Shown piece after piece: positions 52,994-62,773 of a DNA stretch of 64,000 bases. The stretch's first letter is position 1. Every line of letters begins with the position of its first letter. Under the pieces are notes generated by a model, which searched no databases, was not told the origin of the DNA, and saw nothing but the letters and a program-made list of their open reading frames with translations. Made by a program: the position numbers and the translations under genes. The DNA comes from Cohnella herbarum (GTDB lineage: Bacteria; Bacillota; Bacilli; Paenibacillales; Paenibacillaceae), in assembly GCF_012849095.1 (NCBI RefSeq), contig NZ_CP051680.1, forward strand, positions 4,472,501 to 4,536,500, written 5' to 3'.

Positions 52994-53049
52994 AACTCAG
53001 CAACTCTGCAACTCTGTAACTCTGTAGCTCTGTAGCTCTGTAGCTATTA
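52994..53049. repeat. 8-bp tandem repeat between ispF and gltX
   Basis: Seven consecutive 8-bp units, each a variant of AACTCTGT or AGCTCTGT, cover 52994-53049: AACTCAGC, AACTCTGC, AACTCTGT x2, AGCTCTGT x2, AGCTATTA. It fills most of the ispF-gltX spacer just upstream of the gltX ribosome site. The graded changes look like slippage followed by drift. Confidence 0.85.
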
Positions 53050-53056
53050 CCGCGTC

Positions 53057-53533
53057 TTAACCGCGAACCAATAGAACGACCGCCTGCGAAGCGATACCTT
53101 CTCCGCGTCCTGGGAATCCCAGACGCTCGGTCGTGGTCGCCTTGACGTTAACCTGGGACTCCTCGCACTCCAGCACCCGCGCGATGACCGAAACCATCGC
53201 AGGGATGTAAGGCGCCATTTTAGGCGCTTGGGCGATGATCGTCGCATCCGCGTTGCCTATCTTGTAGCCGCGTTCCTTAGCTAGCCCCCACACGCGCTCC
53301 AGCAGCACCACGCTGTCGGCATCCTTGAATGCCGGATCGGTATCGGGAAAGTGCTTGCCGATATCTCCGAGAGCGAGTGCGCCGAGAATCGCATCGCTGA
53401 TCGTATGTAACAGCACATCCGCGTCGGAATGCCCCAATAGCCCTTTCTCGTAAGGGATGGTAACGCCTCCGATAATGCAAGGCCGTCCCTCCACCAGTTG
53501 ATGTACGTCGAATCCTTGTCCTACTCTAATCAA
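53057..53533 (-). CDS. ispF: 2-C-methyl-D-erythritol 2,4-cyclodiphosphate synthase
   Basis: This 158-residue enzyme of the non-mevalonate isoprenoid pathway has the metal-binding D-x-H in G-F-D-V-H (residues 8-10) and H in L-L-G-H-S-D-A-D. The C-terminal [13 protein letters not shown] motif is intact. Its start overlaps the ispD stop (ATGA). Confidence 0.98.
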   Translation of the reverse strand: MIRVGQGFDVHQLVEGRPCIIGGVTIPYEKGLLGHSDADVLLHTISDAILGALALGDIGKHFPDTDPAFKDADSVVLLERVWGLAKERGYKIGNADATIIAQAPKMAPYIPAMVSVIARVLECEESQVNVKATTTERLGFPGRGEGIASQAVVLLVRG

Positions 53534-54228
53534 TTCGGTTCCCCCTTCTCTTTACGTCTTGCCAACAGCAACTCCGCGATCGGCAGATCCTCGGGCGTCG
53601 TAATCTTCAAGTTCGCGTAATCCCCTTCGACAATCGCGACCTTGCGTCCCAGCCGTTCAAGAAGCATGGCGTCGTCCGTTGCTATCGCCCCCTCCTCTTG
53701 CGCTTGCCGGTGCGCCTGCATCAGCTCCGTACGCAAAAAAGCCTGAGGAGTTTGCACGCTCCACAGCGTTCTCCGTTCCGGCGTCGCAACGATAAATCCG
53801 TTGCCGTCCGAAACCTTGATCGTATCTTTAACCGGAACGGCGATCGCGGATGAGCCATGCTCTTCCGCCGCCCTGCAGCAAGCTTCGATCTGCGCCGAGG
53901 TAATCAGCGGTCTTGCCGCGTCATGCACGAGCACGCCTTCCGTATCCAATGCGGTTAACCCGGCATATACGCTATCCTGCCGCTCGGCCCCGCCAGGTAT
54001 AATGAGCTTTACCTTGCCGAATCCTTCGTTCCCGATAATCTCGGCCGCTTTCTTCTGCTCGCCGGACGTAACGACCAAGACGATCGACTTCACGGAATCG
54101 CTTCGTTCGAAAGCCTCGAGCGTATGTGCCAGCACCGCGCGTCCCGCCAGCTTCAGGTAGGGCTTGTTATCCGCGGCTCCCATGCGAGTGCCGCGCCCCG
54201 CCGCTACCACGACAGCTCCCCATTCCAT
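53530..54228 (-). CDS. ispD: 2-C-methyl-D-erythritol 4-phosphate cytidylyltransferase
   Basis: The ATG at 54228 follows AAGGGGA by 9 nt and gives 232 residues. The nucleotide-binding A-A-G-R-G-T-R-M-G motif is at residues 8-16, followed by [11 protein letters not shown] (about 105-111) completes the active site. An in-frame start 32 codons upstream is not conserved. Coupled to ispF. Confidence 0.97.
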   Translation of the reverse strand: MEWGAVVVAAGRGTRMGAADNKPYLKLAGRAVLAHTLEAFERSDSVKSIVLVVTSGEQKKAAEIIGNEGFGKVKLIIPGGAERQDSVYAGLTALDTEGVLVHDAARPLITSAQIEACCRAAEEHGSSAIAVPVKDTIKVSDGNGFIVATPERRTLWSVQTPQAFLRTELMQAHRQAQEEGAIATDDAMLLERLGRKVAIVEGDYANLKITTPEDLPIAELLLARRKEKGEPN

Positions 54229-54330
54229 TGAACGTATTCCCCTTATGAGCGCAACGTAGGTTGGCATGATTACAAACGAAAGACGGGACACTAGAGCGCG
54301 TCCCGCCCGTAATTCTATTATCATACCTTG

Positions 54331-55422
54331 TTAGAGCGCTTTTTCCAATAGCTTCGGCTTGGCGAAGATCATCCGGCCCGCGGACGTCTGAAGGACGCTC
54401 GTGACGAGTACTTCCATCGTCGTTCCGATGAATTCCCTTCCGCCTTCGACCACGATCATCGTACCGTCGTCCAGATAAGCCACGCCTTGGCCGTGCTCCT
54501 TGCCGTCCTTGATCACCTGCACGACGATTTCTTCGCCCGGAAGAACGACCGGCTTCACCGCGTTGGCCAAGTCATTGATATTAAGTACGGATACGCCTTG
54601 CAGCTCGCACACCTTGTTCAGGTTGAAATCGTTCGTGACCACTTTGCCCTGCATCGCCTTGGCGAGCTTAACGAGCTTGCTGTCGACTTCCCCGGGTTCT
54701 TCGTTCGCATCTTCGTATATAAGTACCCTGACGTCTAATTCCTTCTGAATTTTATTAAGGATATCCAATCCCCTCCGTCCCCGATTGCGCTTAAGCAAGT
54801 CGGAAGAATCCGCGATATGCTGAAGCTCCTCCAGTACGAATTCAGGTATGACCAACGTCCCTTCGATAAAACCCGTCTTGCAAATGTCCGCGATCCGACC
54901 GTCGATGATCACGCTCGTATCCAGTATTTTATGTTCCTCGAATCTAGGCCCGTCTTTACGAGGCGCCTCCGACGTCGGACGCGTACGGATCCAATCGCCG
55001 AATTCGTCCTTCTTCTGCGTACCGATCCGCAGTCCCGCATATCCGAGCGCAAGCGCCGTTCCCGCCGCCAATACTTGTCCCACATACGGAATATCCGTCA
55101 CATAAGGATACAGAAATGAAGAAAGTGCGAGTCCGAAAGTGAGGCCGACTACGCCGGACAATAACTCCGACATGGGATAACTGGATAACTTATCGATTCC
55201 CCGTTGCAAAGAACGGGATAACGGAGCAGCGATAGAGGTCGCAAGCAAAAATCCGGCAAAACCTCCTACCACCATGCTGAAGGTTCCTCCCGCGCCGGTT
55301 GTCGCTCCAAGCATCGCTCCCATCCATGGCGACTCCGAAGACGATTGCCAATTCGTCATTTGTTGACCTAACAATGCGCCTATGAGTAGACCGATGGTTT
55401 GGATTATTCTTTTCATAATCAT
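54331..55422 (-). CDS. PIN/TRAM-domain membrane protein YacL
   Basis: From the ATG at 55422 (7 nt after AAGGGAG) the protein has 363 residues. Four hydrophobic segments occupy about residues 1-125. A PIN-like nuclease domain ([11 protein letters not shown], about 165-290) and a C-terminal TRAM domain (about 295-355) follow. The function of YacL is unknown; the domain set suggests membrane-tethered RNA processing. It sits before ispD, as in Bacillus. A weak promoter (TTGCAT with TACTAG, 16-bp spacer) lies upstream. Confidence 0.92.
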   Translation of the reverse strand: MIMKRIIQTIGLLIGALLGQQMTNWQSSSESPWMGAMLGATTGAGGTFSMVVGGFAGFLLATSIAAPLSRSLQRGIDKLSSYPMSELLSGVVGLTFGLALSSFLYPYVTDIPYVGQVLAAGTALALGYAGLRIGTQKKDEFGDWIRTRPTSEAPRKDGPRFEEHKILDTSVIIDGRIADICKTGFIEGTLVIPEFVLEELQHIADSSDLLKRNRGRRGLDILNKIQKELDVRVLIYEDANEEPGEVDSKLVKLAKAMQGKVVTNDFNLNKVCELQGVSVLNINDLANAVKPVVLPGEEIVVQVIKDGKEHGQGVAYLDDGTMIVVEGGREFIGTTMEVLVTSVLQTSAGRMIFAKPKLLEKAL

Positions 55423-55540
55423 AAAATCACTCCCTTTCTTGAAATGAGTCGGAAATATCTTTACTAGTATGTTCCATTTTTTCGAATGCAAACCTCATTC
55501 CCGCCCGCTTCTTAAAGTTTCTTCAGATTACTAAGTTCTT

Positions 55541-55569
55541 TTGAAATATCGCAGCCCTTGATCTATAAT
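55541..55569 (+). promoter_or_regulatory. Sigma-A promoter for the 55.6-kb gene
   Basis: TTGAAA (55541-55546), a 17-bp spacer and a perfect TATAAT (55564-55569) on the plus strand. Confidence 0.75.
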
Positions 55570-55609
55570 GAGAAGGAAAAGTAAATTAAAGGTAACCGAG
55601 GTGGAACGG

Positions 55610-56005
55610 ATGAGCGCACCTACGCTCCAGGAATTCCAGAGTCAGGTGTCGGAATTGTTACTCCGTCATCGCAGTCTGCTCGATGTCGTCACGAAGTACA
55701 GTCAATCCAATGCATCCGTCAACCGCGCCGTATCCAAATCGATAACCGAGTGCGGGTGTATCGCCTTAAACGCCAGAAACCAAGGATTTTCCGAGGAGAT
55801 GCCGCTCGATCAGGCGCATCGCCAATCCAAGTCCCACATGGAAGGCGCTTTATGCGAGCAATGCCGCGAAGTCATTCGCAACGAAATGGGTAAAAATCTT
55901 TTCTACATGTCCGCCATGTGCAATTTGCTAGAGATCAGCCTGGAAGAAGTCGTCGCCAAGGAAGCTGATAAATGCTCTACGTTGGGCTGGTTTAACTTAA
56001 CTTAA
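55610..56005 (+). CDS. Conserved hypothetical Cys-containing protein
   Basis: The ATG at 55610 is 5 nt after GAGGTGG and gives 131 residues; a longer start runs into the promoter. The protein is probably helical and soluble. It has cysteines in E-C-G-C-I (about 50-52), L-C-E-Q-C (about 82-85), M-C-N-L-L and K-C-S-T-L-G, a pattern that could bind metal. I believe it is conserved in Paenibacillus-type genomes but know no function. It is the only + strand gene between disA and yacL, with its own promoter and terminator. Confidence 0.65.
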   Translation: MSAPTLQEFQSQVSELLLRHRSLLDVVTKYSQSNASVNRAVSKSITECGCIALNARNQGFSEEMPLDQAHRQSKSHMEGALCEQCREVIRNEMGKNLFYMSAMCNLLEISLEEVVAKEADKCSTLGWFNLT

Positions 56006-56021
56006 TAACGCAAGTTCACGA

Positions 56022-56060
56022 CAAAGAAGCAGCCCCGCCGATCGGAAGGCTGCTTCTTTG
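56022..56060. terminator. Bidirectional terminator between convergent genes
   Basis: A perfect 13-bp stem CAAAGAAGCAGCC/GGCTGCTTCTTTG with a 13-nt loop lies between the 55.6-kb gene and the lipoprotein gene. A/T flanks allow use on both strands. Confidence 0.9.
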
Positions 56061-56078
56061 CTGTGCTATGGGGCAAAC

Positions 56079-56453
56079 TTACTTCTCCCGCTTAACGATG
56101 ATCGTCTCTTCTTTACCGTTCCATTTCATCGTCAGCTTAAAGCTGGTCTCCTCCGCGATCGGATCAACAATCGTTGCGCTCCCCGTAATTTTCATGTTCT
56201 CGGCCTCGGATTCGGTTTGACTTTGCTGATCGAAATTTTGGCTTTCGGTAAAGGCATAACTAACGTTGCTGACTTTCTCCCCTTTGGCAATATGCTTGAT
56301 CTCATAACTCTTCGTCTTGGCCGACGGATTGACCTTGCAGACTACGCTCCAACTCTCGCCTGCTCCCTTGAAGGTGATCGACTTTCCTGCTGTGCAGCCC
56401 GCAAGCGCCAGAAGCCCGATCAATAGCAAACCGATTACAACATATTTTTTCAC
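56079..56453 (-). CDS. Small lipoprotein of unknown function
   Basis: The chosen GTG at 56453, 10 nt after AAGGAG, gives 124 residues and a proper signal peptide: K-K, hydrophobic core, and lipobox L-A-G-C at about residue 20. Longer in-frame ATG starts lack a ribosome site. The mature part (about 105 residues) looks like a beta-rich extracytoplasmic domain. No family is recognised. It follows pssA on the same strand after a terminator, so it is probably transcribed alone. Confidence 0.65.
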   Translation of the reverse strand: MKKYVVIGLLLIGLLALAGCTAGKSITFKGAGESWSVVCKVNPSAKTKSYEIKHIAKGEKVSNVSYAFTESQNFDQQSQTESEAENMKITGSATIVDPIAEETSFKLTMKWNGKEETIIVKREK

Positions 56454-56599
56454 TTGGAAACCGCTCCTTATCGTCATGATATTCCAAGTATAATTGGGGC
56501 CCCTATGAAACATATCCAACCTTTGGCTGGTTTAAAGATTGGACTTAGGTAGGGGTTGCCTTCTCGGGCTGAAAAAGCTCCTTCATCCCCGTTAGTATT

Positions 56600-56723
56600 T
56601 TACGTGGCGTTGTGTCATCGCACCAAGCATAATCGGCTTTCGCCGTCCTTAGGGATGGCGGGGGAACGTTTATGTCGGAGACATTTCAGATAAGTAGAGT
56701 GGATTTTATACTTTCTGAAATGT
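56600..56723 (+). other. Structured spacer element between the lipoprotein gene and pssA
   Basis: The 329-bp gap 56454-56782 holds no convincing gene. It contains a block with GCATAATCGGC, a CGCC...GGCG hairpin (56641-56660) and GGCGGGGGAACG (56657-56668), then a 10-bp inverted repeat ACATTTCAGA/TCTGAAATGT (56681-56690/56714-56723). The first part is loosely like a c-di-AMP ydaO-type riboswitch start, but the rest of that class is missing and no gene follows on this strand. Confidence 0.3.
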
Positions 56724-56724
56724 T

Positions 56725-56768
56725 AAAAAAAGCACCGACATCCCCCCGATCGAGAGATTGCCGATGCT
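56725..56768 (-). terminator. Intrinsic terminator of pssA
   Basis: On the minus strand AGCATCGGC pairs with GTCGGTGCT (two G-T pairs) and is followed by seven T residues, about 15 bp after the pssA stop. Confidence 0.75.
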
Positions 56769-56782
56769 TTCGGATGTTGCGG

Positions 56783-57532
56783 TTACGCGCTATGCTTGGA
56801 TTGATCGTTCTCTTCTGCGGCCTGCCTGCGCTTAGCGCGCCTGCTCTTAGGCAACAGTCGTTCAACGTTTTTTTTTAGGCCCCACAATGCATAGAGAAGC
56901 AATAACGCAAGAATAACTTTAGGAATGGCTTCTTGGAACATATAGGCGAGAACCGCGGCTCCCAAGACGACGACCGGTATGGCCCACATCGCCTTCTTCG
57001 GCAAGCCGAGCTTCTTGAAATTCGGGTATTTCATATTGCTAACCATTAGGAAGGACAACGCCACCGTGCTGATTAACAGCAAGGAATAGTGCAGCTCGTT
57101 CTGGAATAGCGCCAGCGTGGCTAATACGCCGCCCGCAGCCGGAATCGGCAAGCCGATAAAATATCCGGGAATGCCGTCAATGACGTTAAACCGAGCAAGC
57201 CTTAAAGCGCCGCAAATCGGGAAAATGGCCGTTACGATCCAAGCCAAAGCCGGACTTATGCCCTGAAACGCGGCTTGATACATGATAAACGCCGGAGCCA
57301 CCCCGAAAGAAATCACGTCGGAGAGGGAATCCAACTCCTTGCCGAACTCGCTTTGCGCGTTCAATGCCCGGGCGACGCGTCCATCCAAACCATCCAGAAG
57401 CATGGCGATGATAATCAGCAAAGCAGCCGTATTCGAGCTGTTCGTTTCGTTATTAAACGCCAATATGATGGCTATCACGCCTAGAGACAGGTTACCTATC
57501 GTAAATAAGTTCGGTATCGACTTTGTAATCAT
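56783..57532 (-). CDS. pssA: CDP-diacylglycerol-serine O-phosphatidyltransferase
   Basis: This 249-residue membrane enzyme makes phosphatidylserine. The CDP-alcohol phosphotransferase motif D-G-L-D-G-R-V-A-R...G-K-E-L-D-S-L-S-D is at about residues 47-71. About seven hydrophobic segments cover the protein. The C-terminal 30 residues are charged. Bacillus pssA lies elsewhere; here it is between disA and yacL. Confidence 0.92.
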   Translation of the reverse strand: MITKSIPNLFTIGNLSLGVIAIILAFNNETNSSNTAALLIIIAMLLDGLDGRVARALNAQSEFGKELDSLSDVISFGVAPAFIMYQAAFQGISPALAWIVTAIFPICGALRLARFNVIDGIPGYFIGLPIPAAGGVLATLALFQNELHYSLLLISTVALSFLMVSNMKYPNFKKLGLPKKAMWAIPVVVLGAAVLAYMFQEAIPKVILALLLLYALWGLKKNVERLLPKSRRAKRRQAAEENDQSKHSA

Positions 57533-57644
57533 GTTATGCCACCTCGACTTTACTATACCCTATTAATCGGAATGTTAAGCGCATTCCGTGGATGCGTCGC
57601 ATAAATTCCTGCGAAATTGAAGAACATTTCCAATTGTATTCCCC

Positions 57645-58754
57645 TTATATCTGTCTGTCAATAAACACCTGCTCTTGAATCCGTTTCAAGCCCTCTTTAA
57701 TCGCCCTCGCCCGGACCTCTCCGATACCGTCCACTTCATCCAATTCTTCGATGGAAGCCATCACGATATGCGGAAGCGCGCAGAAGCGTTCAACCAGATT
57801 ATGAATGATGATGCTTGGCAGCCGCGGGATCTTGCTGAGCATTCTGTATCCGCGCGGGAGTAAGCCTTCCTCGACGACCGAGCTGAGGGATGGATACCCC
57901 AAAATTCGAATTAACAACGCGGAATCGAGCAGCTCTTCGGAAGATAACTTGCGAATGGCCGCTTGGATTTCGCGAACTTTATTTTCCCCGTCATCCTTCG
58001 CGTAATCCCTGATTAATAATGCAGCCTCATCTTCGGCCGATCCGACCAGTTCTTCCTTCTGCATGCTGATGAGTCTGCCCTCGTTGCCTAGTTCCAACAC
58101 GTAACGATTGATTTCGTTATTGATCCGAAGCACCATCTCCGCGCGTTGAATGACGTGCGCTACCTCGTGCATCGTAACTAGCTCCTCGAACTCCAGCGCC
58201 GACAAATTCGTCAACGCTTGAGTAAACACGACCCGGTACCTCTCCAACGTCTGAATCGCTTGGTTCGCCTTCGTTAAGATGACGCCCATTTCCTTCAGCG
58301 CGTACCGTAACTGACCTTGGTACAGCGTAATGACGTTGCGGCGTTGGGAAATGGAAACGACGAGCTTGCCGGTCTGCTTCGCGACCCGCTCCGCGGTCCG
58401 GTGGCGGATACCCGTTTCGGACGAGGAGATCGAGGAATCCGGAATAAGCTGCGTGTTCGCGTATAGGATCCTCTTCACGTCTTCGTTCAAGATGATCGCG
58501 CCGTCCATCTTGGCTAATTCATATAAGTAGTTCGGACTGAAATCGCAATTGATGGAGAACCCTCCGTCAACGACTTCCATGACTTCCGGACTGTATCCCA
58601 CTACGATAAGGGCTCCCGTCTTGGCGCGCAGCACGTTCTCCAGCCCATCGCGGAACGGGGTACCAGGCGCAACCATCTGGAGCAGCAAATTCATCGTCTT
58701 TTCTTGCTGGTTCCGTTCTTTCTCTTTCGGGTCTCTTTCCTTATGTTCTTTCAT
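57645..58754 (-). CDS. disA: DNA-integrity scanning protein DisA, diadenylate cyclase
   Basis: This 369-residue protein has an N-terminal DAC domain with the catalytic D-G-A (84-86) and R-H-R (117-119) motifs that condense two ATP into c-di-AMP. A helical linker and a C-terminal RuvA-like helix-hairpin-helix DNA-binding domain ([11 protein letters not shown]) follow. The first 20 residues are a charged K/E extension. It follows radA by 17 bp, as in Bacillus, where the two interact. Confidence 0.97.
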   Translation of the reverse strand: MKEHKERDPKEKERNQQEKTMNLLLQMVAPGTPFRDGLENVLRAKTGALIVVGYSPEVMEVVDGGFSINCDFSPNYLYELAKMDGAIILNEDVKRILYANTQLIPDSSISSSETGIRHRTAERVAKQTGKLVVSISQRRNVITLYQGQLRYALKEMGVILTKANQAIQTLERYRVVFTQALTNLSALEFEELVTMHEVAHVIQRAEMVLRINNEINRYVLELGNEGRLISMQKEELVGSAEDEAALLIRDYAKDDGENKVREIQAAIRKLSSEELLDSALLIRILGYPSLSSVVEEGLLPRGYRMLSKIPRLPSIIIHNLVERFCALPHIVMASIEELDEVDGIGEVRARAIKEGLKRIQEQVFIDRQI

Positions 58755-58771
58755 TCCGTCATCGATACCCC

Positions 58772-60139
58772 CTATTCCAATGCGGCCTTAAGTGCTTCCG
58801 CAACCGTTTTGACCCCGATCAGCGTAATGTCTTTGGGCGCTTGCCAGCCCTTCATGCTTTGCTCCGGCATGATCACGCGTTTGAACCCCAGCTTATGGGC
58901 TTCCTTCACCCGTTGCTCGGCTCTGGATACCGCCCGGACTTCTCCCGTTAAGCCCACCTCGCCGAAGACGACGTCGAACGGCTTCGTCGGCGAATCCTTG
59001 AAGCTGGATGCCAAGCTTACCGCGGCAGCCAAATCCGCGGCCGGTTCATCCAGCTTGACCCCGCCCGCCACGTTCAGATAGGCGTCCTGATTTTGCAGGA
59101 ACATCCCCATTCTCTTCTCGAGCACCGCAATGACGAGCGACATGCGATGGTGATCGAAACCCGAAGCCATCCGGCGCGGCGACGGAAAATGGGTCGGCGA
59201 TATAAGCGCCTGCAATTCCACCAATACCGGTCTCGTTCCTTCCATGCTGGCCACGACGGTAGAACCGGAAACTCCCAGCGGCCTTTCCGATAAGAAGAGC
59301 TCGGACGGGTTCGTAACTTCCCGCAGACCATCCTCCGTCATATCGAAAATCCCGATTTCGTTCGTCGAGCCGAAACGATTTTTCACCGCGCGTAAAATAC
59401 GATACGTATGATGCCGTTCTCCCTCGAAGTAAAGCACGCAATCGACCATGTGTTCCAGCAATCTCGGCCCGGCGATCGCGCCTTCCTTGGTAACGTGCCC
59501 GACTAAGACGGTTGCCACTCCGTTAATCTTCGATATTCTCATAAAATGAGCCGTGCATTCCCTTACTTGCGCCACGCTTCCCGGAGCGGAAGCGACTTCT
59601 GGCCGGTATACGGTTTGAATCGAGTCGATAACGAGGAAATCCGGCTCCACTTCGGTAATCGCTTCCTCGATCACTTCCAGGTTCGTCTCGCATAACACGT
59701 ACAGCCTATCGTTCAACGCTCCAAGACGATCCGCCCTGAGCTTGGTTTGACGTACCGATTCCTCGCCGGATACGTACAATACCTTCAAACCTTGCGTAGA
59801 TAAGGAATAGGACGCCTGCAGCAGCAAGGTCGATTTCCCGATCCCGGGATCTCCTCCGACGAGCAGCAATGAGCCGGGGACCAGTCCGCCGCCGAGAACC
59901 CGGTTCAGTTCGGACAAACCTGTAGAAATACGGGGCTCTCGCCCACTCTCTATGTCTATGATGGCACGTGCTTTTTCTTTCGTACGGAGTAGTTCGCTTC
60001 TTCCGACCGGCGCCTTAATCTCCGTCTCGGTTTCCTCGACCATCGTGTTCCACTCTTGACAGCCCGGACACTTCCCCATCCATTTCGGGGATTCCGTCCC
60101 GCACTGAGTACAGGCAAATTTCGTTTTCACTTTGGCCAT
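58772..60139 (-). CDS. radA: DNA repair protein RadA
   Basis: This 455-residue protein has an N-terminal zinc finger C-T-Q-C...C-P-G-C (residues 10-27), a RecA-like ATPase with Walker [11 protein letters not shown] (about 92-101) and the K-N-R-F-G motif, and a C-terminal Lon-like domain. It promotes branch migration in recombination. AAAGGAG precedes the ATG. Confidence 0.98.
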   Translation of the reverse strand: MAKVKTKFACTQCGTESPKWMGKCPGCQEWNTMVEETETEIKAPVGRSELLRTKEKARAIIDIESGREPRISTGLSELNRVLGGGLVPGSLLLVGGDPGIGKSTLLLQASYSLSTQGLKVLYVSGEESVRQTKLRADRLGALNDRLYVLCETNLEVIEEAITEVEPDFLVIDSIQTVYRPEVASAPGSVAQVRECTAHFMRISKINGVATVLVGHVTKEGAIAGPRLLEHMVDCVLYFEGERHHTYRILRAVKNRFGSTNEIGIFDMTEDGLREVTNPSELFLSERPLGVSGSTVVASMEGTRPVLVELQALISPTHFPSPRRMASGFDHHRMSLVIAVLEKRMGMFLQNQDAYLNVAGGVKLDEPAADLAAAVSLASSFKDSPTKPFDVVFGEVGLTGEVRAVSRAEQRVKEAHKLGFKRVIMPEQSMKGWQAPKDITLIGVKTVAEALKAALE

Positions 60140-60243
60140 TGCAGATTAAAGCTCCTTTGAACAACGTCCTATTCATGAATTTTACCATGATTCGGCTGGA
60201 TAGAGAAACCAAGCAAACAAAAACACCAGGACAAACGAGCAAA

Positions 60244-60283
60244 TTAAAGAAGAGGCTGCCTCCGTTAAGAGACAGCCTCTTCT
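60244..60283 (-). terminator. Intrinsic terminator of mcsA-mcsB-clpC
   Basis: A perfect 11-bp stem AGAAGAGGCTG/CAGCCTCTTCT is followed on the minus strand by TTTAATTT just after the clpC stop. It separates clpC from radA. Confidence 0.85.
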
Positions 60284-60290
60284 CTATAAA

Positions 60291-62738
60291 TTAAGCTTTC
60301 GTCAACTCGATGCCGTCTTTCTGCTTGACGACCAAGCCGCCGTCCTCCTCGTCGATGAGGAGCGCGTTGCCTTTCGTAATCTTGCCGAGCAACAGATCCT
60401 CGGACAAGCGGTCTTCGATATGCTTCTGAATCGCGCGACGGAGCGGACGCGCTCCGTATTGAGGATCGTAGCCTTCCTTCGCGAGGAACGCCTTAGCCGA
60501 ATCCGTCAGCTCGAAGCTGACGTTGTGCTCGACTAGACGTTTGCGAAGATCGTCGGCCATTAGCGTTACGATCTCTGCGATATGCTCTTCGTTCAGCGGG
60601 TGGAACACGATCGACTCGTCGATCCGGTTCAAGAACTCCGGACGGAACGACTTCTTCAGTTCTCCCAGCACTTTTTCCTTCATATTCTGATAATCGCGAC
60701 CCGCGTCTTGCGCGGCCGTGAAGCCCAACGTGGAGTTTTTCTTGATTTGCTCGGCTCCGACGTTCGAAGTCATAATGATCAGCGTATTCCGGAAATCTAC
60801 GGAACGGCCTTTGGAGTCGGTCAATCGACCGTCCTCAAGCACTTGCAGCAAGACGTTAAACACTTCCGGATGAGCTTTCTCGATCTCGTCGAGCAATACG
60901 ACGGAATACGGTTTGCGACGAACTTTCTCCGTCAATTGGCCGCCTTCCTCGTAGCCGACGTATCCCGGAGGCGCTCCGACCAAACGAGAAGTCGAATGCT
61001 TCTCCATATATTCCGACATGTCGATGCGGATAACGGCATTCTCGTCTCCGAACATCGCTTCCGCTATCGCGCGGGCCAGTTCCGTCTTCCCTACGCCCGT
61101 CGGTCCAAGGAAGATGAACGAGCCCATCGGGCGCTTCGGATCCTTCAAGCCGGCACGAGCGCGGCGAATGGCGCGGGACACGGACTTCACGGCTTCGTCT
61201 TGACCGATGACGCGGTCGTGCAGGATGCTCTCCATCTTCAGCAGACGCTCGGTTTCTTCCTCGGCCAGCTTGCTAACCGGAATTCCGGTCCAGCTTGCGA
61301 CGACTTGAGCGATATCTTCCGGCGTAACTTCGGAATCGGTGCGGCCTTGCTTTTCTTTCCACAAGTTTTTCGTATGGTCGAGCTCTTCGCGGATTTTCTG
61401 CTCCGTATCGCGAAGGGCGGCCGCTTTCTCGAATTCTTGGCTCTGAACGGCTGCGTCCTTCTCCTTACGAATATCCTCGAGCCTTGTTTCCAATTGCTTC
61501 AGGTTCGGCGGTACCGTATACGAATTCAGCCTTACTTTGGAACCCGCTTCGTCGATCAGATCGATCGCTTTATCCGGCAGGAACCGATCCGGGATATAAC
61601 GATCGGACAGCTTAACCGCCGCTTCGATCGCTTCGTCCGTAATTTTCACCCGGTGATGCGCCTCATAACGATCGCGCAAGCCGCGCAAGATTTGGATCGC
61701 TTCTTCCGGCGTCGGTTGATCTACCGTAATCGGTTGGAACCGGCGTTCCAGCGCCGCATCCTTCTCGATATATTTGCGGTATTCATCCAGCGTAGTTGCC
61801 CCGATGCATTGCAATTCTCCGCGAGCAAGCGCCGGCTTGAGAATGTTCGAGGCATCGATCGCGCCTTCCGCGCCGCCCGCTCCGATCAACGTGTGAAGCT
61901 CGTCGATGAACAAGATGACGTTACCGGCCTGACGAATTTCGTCCATGATTTTTTTCAGGCGGTCTTCGAATTCTCCGCGGTATTTCGTTCCGGCAACGAC
62001 GGAGCCCATGTCGAGCGTCATTACGCGCTTGTCGCGCAACGTCTCGGGAATCTCGTTGTTGACGATTTTCTGGGCGAGGCCTTCGGCGATTGCCGTTTTA
62101 CCTACGCCCGGCTCCCCGATCAATACCGGGTTGTTCTTCGTCCGGCGGGACAGCACTTGAATGACGCGCTCGATTTCCTTCTGACGGCCGATCACGGGAT
62201 CGATATTGCCTTCCCGAGCGCTGGCAGTTAAATCTCTAGCCAGGCCATCCAACGTCGGCGTGCTCACGTTGGCGGATGGACCATGGTTTTGCGACACGCT
62301 CTCGTTGCTGCCCAGCAATTGAAGCACTTGCTGGCGGGCTTTGTTCAAGCTGATGCCCAGATTGTTGAGGACCCGAGCCGCAACGCCCTCTCCTTCACGG
62401 ATAAGGCCGAGCAGAATATGCTCCGTGCCTACGTAAGTGTGGCCGAGCTTGCGCGCTTCGTCCATGGAGAGCTCGATCACTTTCTTGGCCCGAGGCGTGT
62501 AAGCGATATTCGTAGGCTGCTCTTGTCCGCGGCCGATCAGCGACTCGACTTCGTCCTGGATTTTCTCCAAGCCAAGACCTAAAGCGATAAGCGCTTTAGC
62601 CGCGATGCTTTCCCCTTCCCGGATCAAACCGAGCAGAATATGTTCCGTACCGATATTATTGTGTCCCAAACGCACTGCTTCTTCTTGAGCTAAAGCCAAC
62701 ACCTTCTGCGCACGTTCCGTAAATCGTCCAAACATCAT
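60291..62738 (-). CDS. clpC: ATP-dependent Clp protease ATPase subunit ClpC
   Basis: From the ATG at 62738 (8 nt after GGAGG) the protein has 815 residues. It has N-terminal Clp repeats (1-145), the first AAA+ domain (Walker A G-E-P-G-V-G-K-T), a middle UVR-type coiled coil (about 415-460), and the second AAA+ domain (Walker A G-P-T-G-V-G-K-T). A second in-frame Met one codon on is also possible. ClpC with ClpP degrades proteins marked by McsB. Confidence 0.98.
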   Translation of the reverse strand: MMFGRFTERAQKVLALAQEEAVRLGHNNIGTEHILLGLIREGESIAAKALIALGLGLEKIQDEVESLIGRGQEQPTNIAYTPRAKKVIELSMDEARKLGHTYVGTEHILLGLIREGEGVAARVLNNLGISLNKARQQVLQLLGSNESVSQNHGPSANVSTPTLDGLARDLTASAREGNIDPVIGRQKEIERVIQVLSRRTKNNPVLIGEPGVGKTAIAEGLAQKIVNNEIPETLRDKRVMTLDMGSVVAGTKYRGEFEDRLKKIMDEIRQAGNVILFIDELHTLIGAGGAEGAIDASNILKPALARGELQCIGATTLDEYRKYIEKDAALERRFQPITVDQPTPEEAIQILRGLRDRYEAHHRVKITDEAIEAAVKLSDRYIPDRFLPDKAIDLIDEAGSKVRLNSYTVPPNLKQLETRLEDIRKEKDAAVQSQEFEKAAALRDTEQKIREELDHTKNLWKEKQGRTDSEVTPEDIAQVVASWTGIPVSKLAEEETERLLKMESILHDRVIGQDEAVKSVSRAIRRARAGLKDPKRPMGSFIFLGPTGVGKTELARAIAEAMFGDENAVIRIDMSEYMEKHSTSRLVGAPPGYVGYEEGGQLTEKVRRKPYSVVLLDEIEKAHPEVFNVLLQVLEDGRLTDSKGRSVDFRNTLIIMTSNVGAEQIKKNSTLGFTAAQDAGRDYQNMKEKVLGELKKSFRPEFLNRIDESIVFHPLNEEHIAEIVTLMADDLRKRLVEHNVSFELTDSAKAFLAKEGYDPQYGARPLRRAIQKHIEDRLSEDLLLGKITKGNALLIDEEDGGLVVKQKDGIELTKA

Positions 62739-62773
62739 GAGACACACCTCCTATAATGTTAAGAATAAAACAT

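Noticed and set aside
56672..56878. A 68-codon plus-strand frame between the lipoprotein gene and pssA
   Set aside because: Runs over an inverted repeat, the pssA terminator and the pssA 3' end; no ribosome site.
60582..62231. A 549-codon plus-strand open frame over clpC
   Set aside because: Antisense shadow of clpC; no start context and no protein-like features.
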